Source: an uncultured Flavobacteriaceae bacterium
Lineage (GTDB): Bacteria; Bacteroidota; Bacteroidia; Flavobacteriales; Flavobacteriaceae
NCBI GenBank assembly: GCA_913052585.1
Contig: CAJXEB010000008.1
Span: 1-56,384 of the forward strand
Direction: 5' to 3'
DNA: 56,384 nt
How positions within the stretch are numbered: position 1 is the first letter of the stretch; each line of letters opens with the position of its first letter. Shown piece after piece: positions 8,500-17,466 of this stretch. The translations under genes were made by a program, and so were the position numbers. Below the pieces are notes generated by a model that had not been told where the DNA came from, did not search any database, and saw only the letters and a list, made by a program, of their open reading frames with translations.

Positions 8500-8507
8500 C
8501 AAAATTA
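8500..8507 (-). promoter_or_regulatory. -7 box of the menG-porT unit
   Basis: TAATTTTG on the minus strand, matching TAnnTTTG, ending 8 bases before the menG ATG. No good -33 element. If used, the transcript would be leaderless or almost so. Confidence 0.4.
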
Positions 8508-8622
8508 CATATTTTTTACTATTTGTTCAGTAGGATTGTGTGAAAATAGATTTCTGATTTTCAAACAGTTATTTTTATTTTATTTATATACATTTGTTTT
8601 ACTTTTAGTTCATCAATTTGTT

Positions 8623-9972
8623 ATGAAAATTATAATTGCAGGTGCTGGTGAGGTTGGATTTCATTTAGCCAAACTTCTTTCTTTTGAGTCACAAGATATT
8701 ATTTTAATAGATACTAATAGAGAGTCTTTAGCGTATGCTAGTTCTCATTTAGATATTAGAGTTGTGCGTGGAAATGCCACTTCAATATCTGTATTAAAAG
8801 ACGCCAATGTTCAAAACACAGATTTATTAATTGGAGTAACCTCGAGTGAGACTACTAATATTACTACCTGTGTATTGGCAAAACAATTAGGAGCTAAACA
8901 TACGATCGCTAGAATTACAAATACAGAGTTTATTCATAATAAAGATGAAGTTGGTTTTGAAAAAATTGGTATTGATGAATTAATTTCCCCAGAATCTCTT
9001 GCAGCAAAAGAAATTGCACTTTTATTAAACCAGAGTGCATTTAACGATACGTTTGAGTTTGAAGATGGGGCCTTATTAATGATTGGACTTATTCTTTCTC
9101 GCACCACAGCTTTTGTTGGAAAAACAGTTAAGGAAGTTGCTAAATTATATCCAAATTTAGAATATATGCCAATAGCAATTCAACGCTATGCAACTCAATA
9201 TACATTAATACCACGAGGCGATACACAATTTAAGGAAGGTGACCAAGTTTATTTTACAACTACTCAATTAGGTATAGATGAGATTTACAGATTAACTGGA
9301 AAAGTAAAAGTTGAAATAAAAAATGTAATGATTCTTGGCGGAAGTAAAATAGGTACTAAAACAGCAAAAGATTTATGTAAGCAAAGGTTTAATGTAAAAT
9401 TAGTAGAAAAAGGAAAAGAAAAAGCTTTTGAAATAGCAGATGCATTGCCAGAATGTTTGGTGATACAGGGTGATGGAAGAGATGTAGAATTGTTAGATGA
9501 AGAGCAAATAAAGGATATGGATGCATTTATTGCGGTTACGGGAAACAGTGAAACCAATATCATGTCTTGTTTAGTTGCAAAGTCTAAAGGTGTTAAAAAA
9601 ACAATAGCTTTAGTCGAAAACATGGATTATTTTCAGCTCTCACATTCCATCGGAATAGATACGCTTATTAATAAAAAATTACTTGCTGCTAATAATATTT
9701 TTAGATATATCCGAAAAGGTGAAATTGTTGCTATGACTAAGCTTAATAATATGAATGCAGAAATATTAGAGTTTTTAGTAACTTCTACTTCTAAGGTTTG
9801 CAATCAATTAATTAAGAAAATTGATTTTCCTCGCTCAGCAATAATAGGAGGTATTGTAAGAAATGGAAAAGGGATCATTGCTCTTGGAGATTTTACAATT
9901 ATAGATGGTGATAGGGTAGTGGTTTGTTGTCTTCCTCAGTCTATAAAAAAAGTAGAAAAACTTTTCGTCTAA
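8623..9972 (+). CDS. trkA: Trk potassium uptake regulatory protein TrkA
   Basis: 449 aa peripheral membrane protein that binds NAD(H)/nucleotides and gates TrkH. Two tandem RCK units: a Rossmann fold with GAGEVG at residues 7-12 and a TrkA_C domain near 140-215, then a second Rossmann fold with GGSKIG near 235 and another TrkA_C domain to the end. I start at ATG 8623 (MKIIIAGAGEVG), because the 29 codons in front of it are a hydrophobic extension from a GTG that the family lacks. The stop codon overlaps the start of trkH (TAATG), so the two are translationally coupled. Confidence 0.95.
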   Translation: MKIIIAGAGEVGFHLAKLLSFESQDIILIDTNRESLAYASSHLDIRVVRGNATSISVLKDANVQNTDLLIGVTSSETTNITTCVLAKQLGAKHTIARITNTEFIHNKDEVGFEKIGIDELISPESLAAKEIALLLNQSAFNDTFEFEDGALLMIGLILSRTTAFVGKTVKEVAKLYPNLEYMPIAIQRYATQYTLIPRGDTQFKEGDQVYFTTTQLGIDEIYRLTGKVKVEIKNVMILGGSKIGTKTAKDLCKQRFNVKLVEKGKEKAFEIADALPECLVIQGDGRDVELLDEEQIKDMDAFIAVTGNSETNIMSCLVAKSKGVKKTIALVENMDYFQLSHSIGIDTLINKKLLAANNIFRYIRKGEIVAMTKLNNMNAEILEFLVTSTSKVCNQLIKKIDFPRSAIIGGIVRNGKGIIALGDFTIIDGDRVVVCCLPQSIKKVEKLFV

Positions 9973-11477
9973 TGAGTTCGTTTGTAAAACTCAATTATAA
10001 AATTATTTTCCATTTAATGGGCTTGCTTATCGGTGTGAACGGTGGGTTTATGCTTTTAGCTACTTGTGTAAGTTTTTATTATAAAGATGGAGTAGGTATT
10101 GAAATGCTAGAAGCAAGTATTATAACTATTTTTTTAGGGGGACTTATAATGTTTGTTACAAGAAATAAACGAAAAGAACTTCAAAAAAGAGATGGGTATG
10201 TAATTGTTACTTTTGGATGGATTTTTATGTCATTGGCAGGAACCTTACCATATATTATTACTGGTGCTATTCCTAGCTTTACAGATGCTTTTTTTGAAAC
10301 AATGAGTGGATATACCACAACTGGTGCTTCCATTTTAAATGATATAGAAAGTATTCCTAATGGCGTATTGTTTTGGAGAAGTATTACGCATTGGATAGGA
10401 GGAATGGGGATTATAGTATTAGCAATTGCCATATTACCATTATTAGGAATTGGAGGGATGGAATTATTTGCAGCTGAAGCTCCCGGACCTAGTAGTGATA
10501 AACTACATCCTAGAATAACAGATACTGCAAAAAGACTATGGTTAATTTATGTTGGTTATACCGTTGCAGAAACCATATTACTAAAGTTAGCAGGAATGAG
10601 CATGTTTGATGCTGTTAATCATTCGTTAAGTACTTTAAGTACGGGTGGTTTTTCAACAAAAAATGCAAATATGGCCTATTGGAATGATAAGCCTTTAATA
10701 CAGTATATCGTTATTGTTTTTATGTTTTTAGCGGGAACTAATTTCGTGTTAAGTTATTTTGCATTTAAAACAAAGTTTAGTAAGATTTTACGTGATGAAG
10801 AGTTTAAGTTTTATGCTATTTCTATTGTTTTTTTTACAATAATGGCTTCTTTAATTATTTATTTTCAAACAGATATTACTCAGTCAACAATAGATCATCC
10901 TATGGTTTGGGGAAGGTATGAGAGTGGCCTAAGGCATGGTGCTTTCCAAGTATTAGCAATTATAACGACTACTGGTTTTGTAAGTGCAGATTATACCTTG
11001 TGGACTCCTTTTTTAACGGTATTCTTTTTTGGACTTATGTTTTTGGGTGGATCTGCAGGATCGACAGCTGGTGGTGTGAAAATAGTACGCCATATTATAT
11101 TAATAAAAAACGGATTGATAGAATTTAAGCGCTCTTTACATCCTAGAGCTATATTGCCAGTACGATATAATACAAAAGCAGTCCAACAGCCTATTGTGTT
11201 TAACATACTTGGGTTTTTTATACTCTATTTTTTGTCTTTTATAATTGGAGTATTAGTCTTTTCGCTAATGGGATTAGATTTTCAAACTGCATTAGGGGGA
11301 GCCGCTTCTAGTTTAGGGAATGTTGGACCTGCACTAGGCGATTTAGGACCTCTTAATAATCACGCTTCATTATCTAGCCCAGCTAAATGGTGGTCTGCTT
11401 TTTTAATGTTAATAGGACGTTTGGAACTATTTACAGTTTTAATATTATTCACTCCTTATTTTTGGAGAAATAGATAA
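9972..11477 (+). CDS. trkH: Trk-type potassium channel subunit TrkH
   Basis: 501 aa integral membrane protein with the four pseudo-repeated M1-P-M2 units. The four selectivity-filter turns are visible: SGYTTTGASIL, LSTLSTGGFST, ITTTGFVSADY and SSLGNVGPALG. The family motif GGMGIIVLAIAILPLLGIGGM is also present. Start set at the ATG that overlaps the trkA stop. Imports K+ in response to membrane potential under TrkA control. Confidence 0.95.
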   Translation: MSSFVKLNYKIIFHLMGLLIGVNGGFMLLATCVSFYYKDGVGIEMLEASIITIFLGGLIMFVTRNKRKELQKRDGYVIVTFGWIFMSLAGTLPYIITGAIPSFTDAFFETMSGYTTTGASILNDIESIPNGVLFWRSITHWIGGMGIIVLAIAILPLLGIGGMELFAAEAPGPSSDKLHPRITDTAKRLWLIYVGYTVAETILLKLAGMSMFDAVNHSLSTLSTGGFSTKNANMAYWNDKPLIQYIVIVFMFLAGTNFVLSYFAFKTKFSKILRDEEFKFYAISIVFFTIMASLIIYFQTDITQSTIDHPMVWGRYESGLRHGAFQVLAIITTTGFVSADYTLWTPFLTVFFFGLMFLGGSAGSTAGGVKIVRHIILIKNGLIEFKRSLHPRAILPVRYNTKAVQQPIVFNILGFFILYFLSFIIGVLVFSLMGLDFQTALGGAASSLGNVGPALGDLGPLNNHASLSSPAKWWSAFLMLIGRLELFTVLILFTPYFWRNR

Positions 11478-11509
11478 GTAATTTTATTTGAAATCTGTTA
11501 TTTCGAAAA

Positions 11510-12697
11510 TTAAGTCAGTGCTTTTTTAATTCTTTTAAGTGCTTCAATAATATTTTCCTCAGAAGCAGCATACGAAATACGAATACAATTAGGACTACCA
11601 AACGCATCTCCAGTTACGGTAGCTACATTAGCTTTTTCTAATAAATACATTGATAAATCTGAAGCAGTGTTAATCTTAACTCCTTGAAGTTCTTTTCCGA
11701 AGAAATAGGAGATGTCAGGGAATACATAAAAAGCACCTTGTGGTTGGTTAGTTTTAAATCCTGGAATTTCAGATAGCAAGCCAAGTATTAATTTTCGGCG
11801 CTCTTTAAAGGCGTCAATCATATACTGTATTTTACTCGGAGAACTCTCAAGAGCTATAATAGTTGCTCGTTGCGCAATACAATTGGCTCCACTAGTAATT
11901 TGTCCCTGCATTTTATTGCAAGCACGTGCAATCCATTCTGGACCTCCAATGTATCCTATACGCCATCCAGTCATTGAATACGCTTTTGAAACACCGTTAA
12001 CAACAACAGTTCTGTCATACATATCTTCGAAAACAGCCATAGAAGCATGGTTGTCGGTAAAGTTTATATGCTCGTAGATTTCATCGCTTATCACAATTAT
12101 ATTTGGATAATCAACTAAAACATCAGCCAATGCACGTAATTCTTCTTTGGTGTAAACAGATCCACTTGGATTACAAGGAGAACTGTAAATCATCATTTTT
12201 GTTTTTGGTGTGATTGCTGCTTTTAAACTTTCTGGAGTTATTTTAAAATCAGATTCAATTGTTGTTGGAATTTCAATTGGAACTCCTCCTGCTAATTTAC
12301 TAATATCGCTATAACTTACCCAATAAGGTGCAGGAAGTAACACTTCGTCCCCTTCGTTTAACAATACCATTGCTAGGTTAGCAAGGGATTGCTTTGCTCC
12401 AGTAGAAACTACAATTTGGTTGGGTTTGTAATCTAAATGGTTATCACGTTTAAACTTCGTGATAATAGCTTTTTTTAAATCGGCATACCCATCCACCGGT
12501 GTGTAAGAATGGTAATTTTCATTTATTGCATTAATGGCTGCATCTTTAACGAAGTCTGGAATATTAAAATCGGGTTCTCCAAGACTTAATCCTATTATAT
12601 CTTTTCCTTCTTCTCTTAATTCTCTGGCTTTCGCAGCCATTGCTAAAGTGGCAGAAGTTGCCATTGCATTGATTCGTTTAGAAAGTTTCGGGTTCAT
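11510..12697 (-). CDS. aspC: Aspartate-type aminotransferase (class I/II PLP enzyme)
   Basis: 395 aa, usual length for subgroup Ib aspartate aminotransferases. The N-terminal GLSLGEPDFNIPDFV, the SSPCNPSGSVY loop, SDEIYEHI with the PLP-pyridine Asp, the Schiff-base Lys in NGVSKAYSMTGWRIGY, and the C-terminal RISYAASE with the substrate Arg are all visible. Some subgroup Ib enzymes also use prephenate; this cannot be separated here. The desaturase gene lies 7 bases upstream in the same direction. Confidence 0.92.
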   Translation of the reverse strand: MNPKLSKRINAMATSATLAMAAKARELREEGKDIIGLSLGEPDFNIPDFVKDAAINAINENYHSYTPVDGYADLKKAIITKFKRDNHLDYKPNQIVVSTGAKQSLANLAMVLLNEGDEVLLPAPYWVSYSDISKLAGGVPIEIPTTIESDFKITPESLKAAITPKTKMMIYSSPCNPSGSVYTKEELRALADVLVDYPNIIVISDEIYEHINFTDNHASMAVFEDMYDRTVVVNGVSKAYSMTGWRIGYIGGPEWIARACNKMQGQITSGANCIAQRATIIALESSPSKIQYMIDAFKERRKLILGLLSEIPGFKTNQPQGAFYVFPDISYFFGKELQGVKINTASDLSMYLLEKANVATVTGDAFGSPNCIRISYAASEENIIEALKRIKKALT

Positions 12698-12704
12698 GAT
12701 AAAA

Positions 12705-13805
12705 CTATGCTGCTAATGTTGGCTCATCGCCTAGTGATTTTAATTGTCTGAAATGCTCTAAAATTGCTTTCCTTGTAGTTTTGTATTCGTTGTAGGGTAA
12801 ATCAAACTCCAAGGCAGTTTCTTTTACAATTTTAGCTATTTTTCCATAGTGAATATGTGATATATGAGGAAAAACGTGATGTTCTACTTGATGGTTTAAG
12901 CCACCAGTATACCAAGAAATAAATTTATTAGTTGGAGCGAAATTTGAAGTAGTATAAAACTGGTGCATTGCCCATGTATGTTTCATATTACCATTTTCGT
13001 CTGGTAATGGCATTTTTGTTTTAGGTACAACATGCGCCAATTGAAAAACGACACTTAAAATAATACCTGCAGTATAATGCATTACAAAGAAACCTATTAA
13101 TACTTTCCACCAAGCAATGTCTAAAACTAAAATTGGTAAAACAATCCAAAATGCATAATAAATAACTTTAGAAATAATAAGTTTTGTCCATTCTGTAGTA
13201 GGATTGGGAAACTTCCCATAAGATAAATTACGTTTTAAATAACTATTCATTTGTTTGAAATCGGTAGTAATTGCCCAATTGATAGTTAATAGTCCATAAA
13301 GGAAAAAAGAATAAATTTTTTGAAACTTATGAACGTTTATCCATTTTGAATGTTTTGAAAAGCGAATAATTCTACCGGCATCAATATCTTCGTCTTGCCC
13401 TTGAATGTTTGTAAATGTATGATGTAAAACATTATGTTGCACCTTCCAGTTGTAAACATTACCTGCTAAAATATAAATACTACTCCCCATTAATTTATTT
13501 ACCCATTTTTTACTGGAAAATGCATCGTGATTACTGTCGTGCATAACATTCATCCCTACACCAGCCATACCAAATCCAATGACTACAGTTAAAAGAAGTA
13601 GTGCCCATTGTGGCATAGCTACAGTTAATATTAATATTAAAGGAACAAAAAATAATGAAAACATTACAATGGCTTTAATATATAATTTCCAATTACCAGT
13701 TTTAACGATATTATTTTCTTTGAAATATTGGTTTACTCTTTTGTTTAAAGTTTTAAAAAACTTTGTAGAATCTGACCTAGAGAAATTTACTTGTTTATAG
13801 CTCAA
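12705..13805 (-). CDS. Membrane fatty-acid desaturase, front-end-like, without cytochrome b5 domain
   Basis: 366 aa di-iron desaturase with three histidine boxes: HDSNHD, HNVLHH and, near the C-terminus, QVEHHVFPH. A Gln in place of the first His of box 3 is typical of front-end (delta-5/6) acyl desaturases and their bacterial relatives. Hydrophobic segments near 45-95 and 200-250 place it in the inner membrane. No fused cytochrome b5. Introduces a double bond into acyl-CoA or lipid-bound acyl chains; position not deducible. Divergent from rsmG with a -7 box 36 bases upstream. Confidence 0.88.
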   Translation of the reverse strand: MSYKQVNFSRSDSTKFFKTLNKRVNQYFKENNIVKTGNWKLYIKAIVMFSLFFVPLILILTVAMPQWALLLLTVVIGFGMAGVGMNVMHDSNHDAFSSKKWVNKLMGSSIYILAGNVYNWKVQHNVLHHTFTNIQGQDEDIDAGRIIRFSKHSKWINVHKFQKIYSFFLYGLLTINWAITTDFKQMNSYLKRNLSYGKFPNPTTEWTKLIISKVIYYAFWIVLPILVLDIAWWKVLIGFFVMHYTAGIILSVVFQLAHVVPKTKMPLPDENGNMKHTWAMHQFYTTSNFAPTNKFISWYTGGLNHQVEHHVFPHISHIHYGKIAKIVKETALEFDLPYNEYKTTRKAILEHFRQLKSLGDEPTLAA

Positions 13806-13840
13806 AATAATTATTTTTTAATTAAAGAAAAATTAAGACG

Positions 13841-13848
13841 CAAAATTA
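13841..13848 (-). promoter_or_regulatory. -7 box of the desaturase-aspC unit
   Basis: TAATTTTG on the minus strand (matches TAnnTTTG), 36 bases before the desaturase start. No clear -33 element. Confidence 0.45.
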
Positions 13849-13904
13849 CGCTTCTTAAATGGATAACGTATGGTTCTTAATGTTATTTTTTAACAAAGAT
13901 AAGT

Positions 13905-13912
13905 TACTTTTG
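13905..13912 (+). promoter_or_regulatory. -7 box of rsmG
   Basis: TACTTTTG, matches TAnnTTTG, 16 bases before the rsmG start codon. Confidence 0.45.
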
Positions 13913-13928
13913 CAGAATACTATTTATT

Positions 13929-14567
13929 ATGAAATTAATACAAAAATACTTTCCGGATTTAACAGATCAACAAATAGAACAATTTGAGCAATTAAAAGGT
14001 TTGTATAAAGATTGGAACTTAAAAATTAATGTAGTTTCTAGAAAGGATATCGATGAGCTGTTTTTACGACATGTGTTGCATTCTTTGGGGATTGCTAAGG
14101 TAATTCAATTCAAATCTGGTTCAAAAATATTGGATGTTGGAACTGGTGGAGGTTTTCCTGGAATTCCTTTAGCAATTATTTTTCCTGATGTGCAATTTCA
14201 TTTAGTTGATAGTATTGCAAAGAAAATTAAAGTAGTAGATGAAGTGGTTGAAGGATTAAAACTTCAGAATGTAAGGACTACAAATGGAAGGGCAGAAACG
14301 ATTAATGATCAATACGATTTTATAATTAGTAGAGCAGTTGCTCAAATGGAAACTTTTGTGCGATGGGTTAAATATTCTGTTGCAAAAAAAAGTAATCACG
14401 ATTTAAAAAATGGTGTTCTTTACCTAAAAGGAGGAGATCTTACTGAAGAATTATCATTGTTCCCAAAAGCTGTGATTTATCCTTTAGCAGATTTTTTTGA
14501 AGAGGATTTTTATGAAACGAAAAGTGTTGTTCATTTGCCTTTGAAATTCAAAAAAGAAAAGAAATAA
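13929..14567 (+). CDS. rsmG: 16S rRNA m7G527 methyltransferase RsmG (GidB)
   Basis: 212 aa SAM-dependent methyltransferase acting on the 530 loop of 16S rRNA. Family marks: the N-terminal helix with WNLKINVVSRKD, LFLRHVLHSL, the SAM loop DVGTGGGFPGIPLAI and ISRAVAQMETFVRW, LYLKGGDL. Single gene with its own strong terminator just downstream. Confidence 0.96.
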   Translation: MKLIQKYFPDLTDQQIEQFEQLKGLYKDWNLKINVVSRKDIDELFLRHVLHSLGIAKVIQFKSGSKILDVGTGGGFPGIPLAIIFPDVQFHLVDSIAKKIKVVDEVVEGLKLQNVRTTNGRAETINDQYDFIISRAVAQMETFVRWVKYSVAKKSNHDLKNGVLYLKGGDLTEELSLFPKAVIYPLADFFEEDFYETKSVVHLPLKFKKEKK

Positions 14568-14584
14568 TTTTGAATTTTATTTAT

Positions 14585-14625
14585 AAAAAAAAAAGCTCCG
14601 AAGTTAATTCTTCGGAGCTTTTTTA
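14585..14625. terminator. Terminator between rsmG and the convergent Omp28 gene
   Basis: Perfect 12-bp stem AAAAGCTCCGAA/TTCGGAGCTTTT (14591-14602 with 14611-14622), 8-base loop, A-run left and T-run right; works for both converging genes. Confidence 0.9.
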
Positions 14626-14640
14626 ATTTTCAACAGTTAC

Positions 14641-16338
14641 TTATCTATTAATGATAAATTTATCTGTTTTAACTTGACCATTATTTGAAATTTTAATTAA
14701 ATAAGTTCCAGTAGAAAAACTTGAAACGTTTAATTGTTTATTTATAGTTATGTTATTTTCAGATAAAATAACTTTTCCTAATAAATCATAAATTTCTATT
14801 GATGAATTTTCAGCATTTTCAATATTTAAAACTGAACTAGCAGGGTTTGGATAAATAATTACATTATTTAAAATGTTATCATTGTTATTAAGTACAAGTT
14901 CGTTTACAATAAACGAAGCAGCAATACCAGAATCATAACTACCCGATGAATTTAAGATTATTTGGTTGTTACTGTCGCGAACAAGAACAGATGCTCCCCC
15001 ATTTCCGCCAGCATCAATTATTCTAAATTCGTGACAACTAAGGTTCTCTAAATTTATTTCTATATTAATTGGTTGATTGTTTTCGTAAGGTCCTCCACTC
15101 TGTATTTCTTGTCCAGAAGAATCTTTAATAACCCAAGTTGTTTCTTCTCCATGATTATCTGTATTTAATATCATGCTAATCTGACTAGTTGAATTTAAAT
15201 CAGTTTCTCCAAATGTATTAATAGCTTCATTGTTAGAATCATCTTCATCATCATTCAATATTAAAACATTAACTGTATTTGAACTTTCTATTGTATATGG
15301 AATTCCTGGTAATTGTACAATTTCTTCTTCAAAAGCAGCTAAGCTTCCATTCCAAGTATGAGTTCCTGGAGTTCCACTATTAATTGAATATTCAAAATCA
15401 ACTGTTGTTAAAGTGTTGTTTCCGTTATTTTGGATAACAACTCTAGGTCCAAAATCAAGACCACATTGATCATTTATATCTTCTACTTCTAATAAATTAG
15501 CGTCGTTGTCTAATGGTAAATTAGTGAAAGTTGGAAAAGTTCCATTTCCACTAACTAGGCCTTGTTGCGTTTCAGTTATAAAAACAACTATCTCTAAATC
15601 TTGTAGTATTACAGGTATTTCATTGTAATCCCCTGGGATTGTATATGTAAAAGTTTCATCATACAGTGATCCTGTAGTTGTGTTAGCAATTGTTTCGCCC
15701 CATTGACCAGTTACTAAATGAACAAGTCTGTGCATGTGATTGTAATTGTTTCCTTGACCTGCTCCTGACTGTGGACCTAAAGTGTTGTTTTGTAATAATG
15801 CTACATTTATAAAATTAGTGTCTTCAGGACTATCTCCAGTATAATAAGCTTCTACATGAACTATTAATTCATTAGCTTCCATGTCTACAGTAGCTTCTAC
15901 ACCTAAATTCACATAAGATGCCTCGTTTAAAATGATATTTGATGCAGCAGCCCAATTAAATCTACCAACTGCAGTAGTACCTGGTGATCCTTGTTCTAAA
16001 CCTGGGAAATTTTTACGGTTAACTGTACCAGCTGGATATCCAGCTAATCCAGATTGTGTTCCAATTGCCGAACCAAAAGGTGTTCTGAAATCTGGGTCAT
16101 TACCATTTGGGGCAGCATAAGAACCTGTGTGAATGTTAATTAGAAATACTTCTCCTGGGTTTTCATTTTGAATGGCTTGTGCTTTTAAATGGCCATCAGG
16201 ACAAAAACCACAGTATATTCCTGTAAATTCTTCTAAAACAACTTTTTTGTTTTCAGCGTCTGTACTTACAATAGTTTGACTGAATAAAGTTAGGGTGAAA
16301 AGTGCTAATAAAACACTTAGAGATAATTTTTTAATCAT
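14641..16338 (-). CDS. Omp28-family thioredoxin-like protein with T9SS sorting domain
   Basis: 565 aa. Signal peptide 1-20 (LFSQ). Residues 31-130 look like a thioredoxin fold of the Omp28 family with a CGFC motif at 43-46 in VLEEFTGIYCGFCPDG and a GYPAGTVNR segment where thioredoxins have their cis-Pro. The middle part contains beta-rich domains, and the last 75 residues (IYPNPASSVLNI, IYDLLGKVI, STGTYLIKIS, KFIINR) are a type A T9SS C-terminal sorting domain. It should therefore be delivered to the cell surface by the T9SS. First of five adjacent exported proteins with cysteine pairs (14641-20843). Precise activity unknown; Omp28 of Porphyromonas has been regarded as a surface protein or adhesin. 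Confidence 0.85.
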   Translation of the reverse strand: MIKKLSLSVLLALFTLTLFSQTIVSTDAENKKVVLEEFTGIYCGFCPDGHLKAQAIQNENPGEVFLINIHTGSYAAPNGNDPDFRTPFGSAIGTQSGLAGYPAGTVNRKNFPGLEQGSPGTTAVGRFNWAAASNIILNEASYVNLGVEATVDMEANELIVHVEAYYTGDSPEDTNFINVALLQNNTLGPQSGAGQGNNYNHMHRLVHLVTGQWGETIANTTTGSLYDETFTYTIPGDYNEIPVILQDLEIVVFITETQQGLVSGNGTFPTFTNLPLDNDANLLEVEDINDQCGLDFGPRVVIQNNGNNTLTTVDFEYSINSGTPGTHTWNGSLAAFEEEIVQLPGIPYTIESSNTVNVLILNDDEDDSNNEAINTFGETDLNSTSQISMILNTDNHGEETTWVIKDSSGQEIQSGGPYENNQPINIEINLENLSCHEFRIIDAGGNGGASVLVRDSNNQIILNSSGSYDSGIAASFIVNELVLNNNDNILNNVIIYPNPASSVLNIENAENSSIEIYDLLGKVILSENNITINKQLNVSSFSTGTYLIKISNNGQVKTDKFIINR

Positions 16339-16365
16339 TTGTTTAAATATTTTTAATTATTTAAA

Positions 16366-16395
16366 CAAAGATAATACATCTTTTAATTATTTTTG
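16366..16395. promoter_or_regulatory. Divergent overlapping promoters between the two T9SS cargo genes
   Basis: Minus-strand -7 box TATCTTTG (16366-16373) for the Omp28 gene and plus-strand -7 box TATTTTTG (16388-16395) for the gene at 16484. The boxes are 14 bases apart, so polymerases at the two promoters would compete. An imperfect inverted repeat, GTTTAAATA and TATTTAAAC-like, lies at about 16341-16366. Confidence 0.45.
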
Positions 16396-16483
16396 ACAGA
16401 ATATTATGAAAAAGATTATGAAGTCTTTAATTAATATAACTAAAAATCACTTAATTAAAAATATTAATCTTAAAAATGAAAAA

Positions 16484-17206
16484 ATGAAAAAGACTTTACT
16501 ATTGATAGCTGTATTATTCGCAGCTTTTACAATGAATGCCCAAAATCCTTATTCTGTTGCTGATCAAGATGGTACTGAAATTACTGAAGGAATGGTTGTT
16601 GAATTTACCAGTCCAAATGCGGCTGAAAGATCATTAGACTATTATGTTACTAATAATAGTGCTGAAGATATTTATATGAGAATTGAATTTGTTGATGCTG
16701 TTAATTATGATGGAACTGGATTTGAATTGTGTTTTGGTCTATGTTATTATGACTTGGAAGTTGGAGAGTCAGTACCTCAAGCACCACAATCTGTAATCAT
16801 AGCTGCCGGATCAACGACTCCAGATTATAATCATTTTGCAGCAACTTTGCCAAGTTCTGAAGTACAGGATTATAGCTTTAGATTTCATCAAACTGATTCT
16901 GAAGGAAACGATATTGGAAATAGTTTAAACTTTACATACCGATATAATCCAATTTTAGGATTAGAAGACTTTAATGAATTAGGTGTTACTTTGACTTCAA
17001 CTGTTATATTAAATGATATGCAAGTTAATACTTTAGAAGAATTAGATATGGTTATTTATAACTTACAAGGTAAATTAGTTAATAGCCAAAAAGTTAGTGT
17101 AGGTAATCAATTAATTAATATGTCTAATTTAAGTTCTCAAATGTATATTGTTAAGTTTAGCAATAATGAAGGAGTTTCAAAAACTATTAAAATTGTTAAA
17201 AAATAA
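16484..17206 (+). CDS. Small T9SS cargo protein with a CFGLC cysteine pair
   Basis: 240 aa starting MKKTLLLIAVLF; the 26 codons upstream from another ATG (16406) are not signal-like, so I start at 16484. Signal peptide 1-20 (MNAQ). Residues 30-160 form a single beta-rich domain whose only two cysteines are at 83 and 87 (CFGLC). The C-terminus (YNLQGKLVNSQ, NMSNLSSQMYIVKFSNN, KTIKIVKK) is a T9SS type A sorting domain. No enzyme motif seen. Transcribed divergently from the Omp28 gene, and the shared cysteine theme suggests it is a partner or substrate of the neighbouring thioredoxin-fold proteins; that is inference. Confidence 0.75.
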   Translation: MKKTLLLIAVLFAAFTMNAQNPYSVADQDGTEITEGMVVEFTSPNAAERSLDYYVTNNSAEDIYMRIEFVDAVNYDGTGFELCFGLCYYDLEVGESVPQAPQSVIIAAGSTTPDYNHFAATLPSSEVQDYSFRFHQTDSEGNDIGNSLNFTYRYNPILGLEDFNELGVTLTSTVILNDMQVNTLEELDMVIYNLQGKLVNSQKVSVGNQLINMSNLSSQMYIVKFSNNEGVSKTIKIVKK

Positions 17207-17242
17207 TTACATTTAGTAACTTTTATATTAAATATACTTTAG

Positions 17243-17277
17243 AACCTTCGAGAAATTAATTCCTCGGAGGTTTTTTA
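17243..17277 (+). terminator. Terminator of the small T9SS cargo gene
   Basis: 10-bp stem AACCTTCGAG/CTCGGAGGTT with one G-U pair (17243-17252 with 17263-17272) followed by a T tract. Confidence 0.8.
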
Positions 17278-17410
17278 TTTTCTTTTAAAACTTAATGGAT
17301 TAATTAATTCAGGGATACTATTTATCTATATTATGAAGACTTTGTTTAATGTGTGATAATATAAAGGGTGGTAAGTTTCGATAGGGACTTTTGGGTCCGT
17401 TAGAAAGCAT
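17278..17410 (+). other. Intergenic stretch with an unexplained GC-richer patch; possible small RNA
   Basis: The space between two terminators holds no convincing gene. Around 17368-17408 there is a GC-richer patch with a short hairpin (GGAC/GTCC), directly followed by a strong terminator that also works on the plus strand. A small plus-strand RNA ending there is possible but I see no clear promoter. Confidence 0.2.
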
Positions 17411-17444
17411 AAAAAAGCTCTAAATTTTCTTTAGAGCTTTTTTT
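17411..17444. terminator. Bidirectional terminator after the DUF6029 gene
   Basis: Perfect 14-bp stem (17411-17424 with 17430-17443) centred on GCTCTAAA/TTTAGAGC, 5-base loop, A-run and T-run on the two sides. Terminates the minus-strand DUF6029 gene. Confidence 0.88.
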
Positions 17445-17466
17445 ATAGGTATAATTAAGTCGTTTC

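Noticed and set aside
8536-8622. Hydrophobic N-terminal extension of TrkA from a GTG
   Set aside because: TrkA starts directly with its Rossmann strand (MKIIIAGAGEVG); the extension lies in the promoter region.
16406-16483. Longer N-terminus of the small T9SS cargo protein
   Set aside because: The extra residues are Asn/Lys-rich and hide the signal peptide that begins at 16484.
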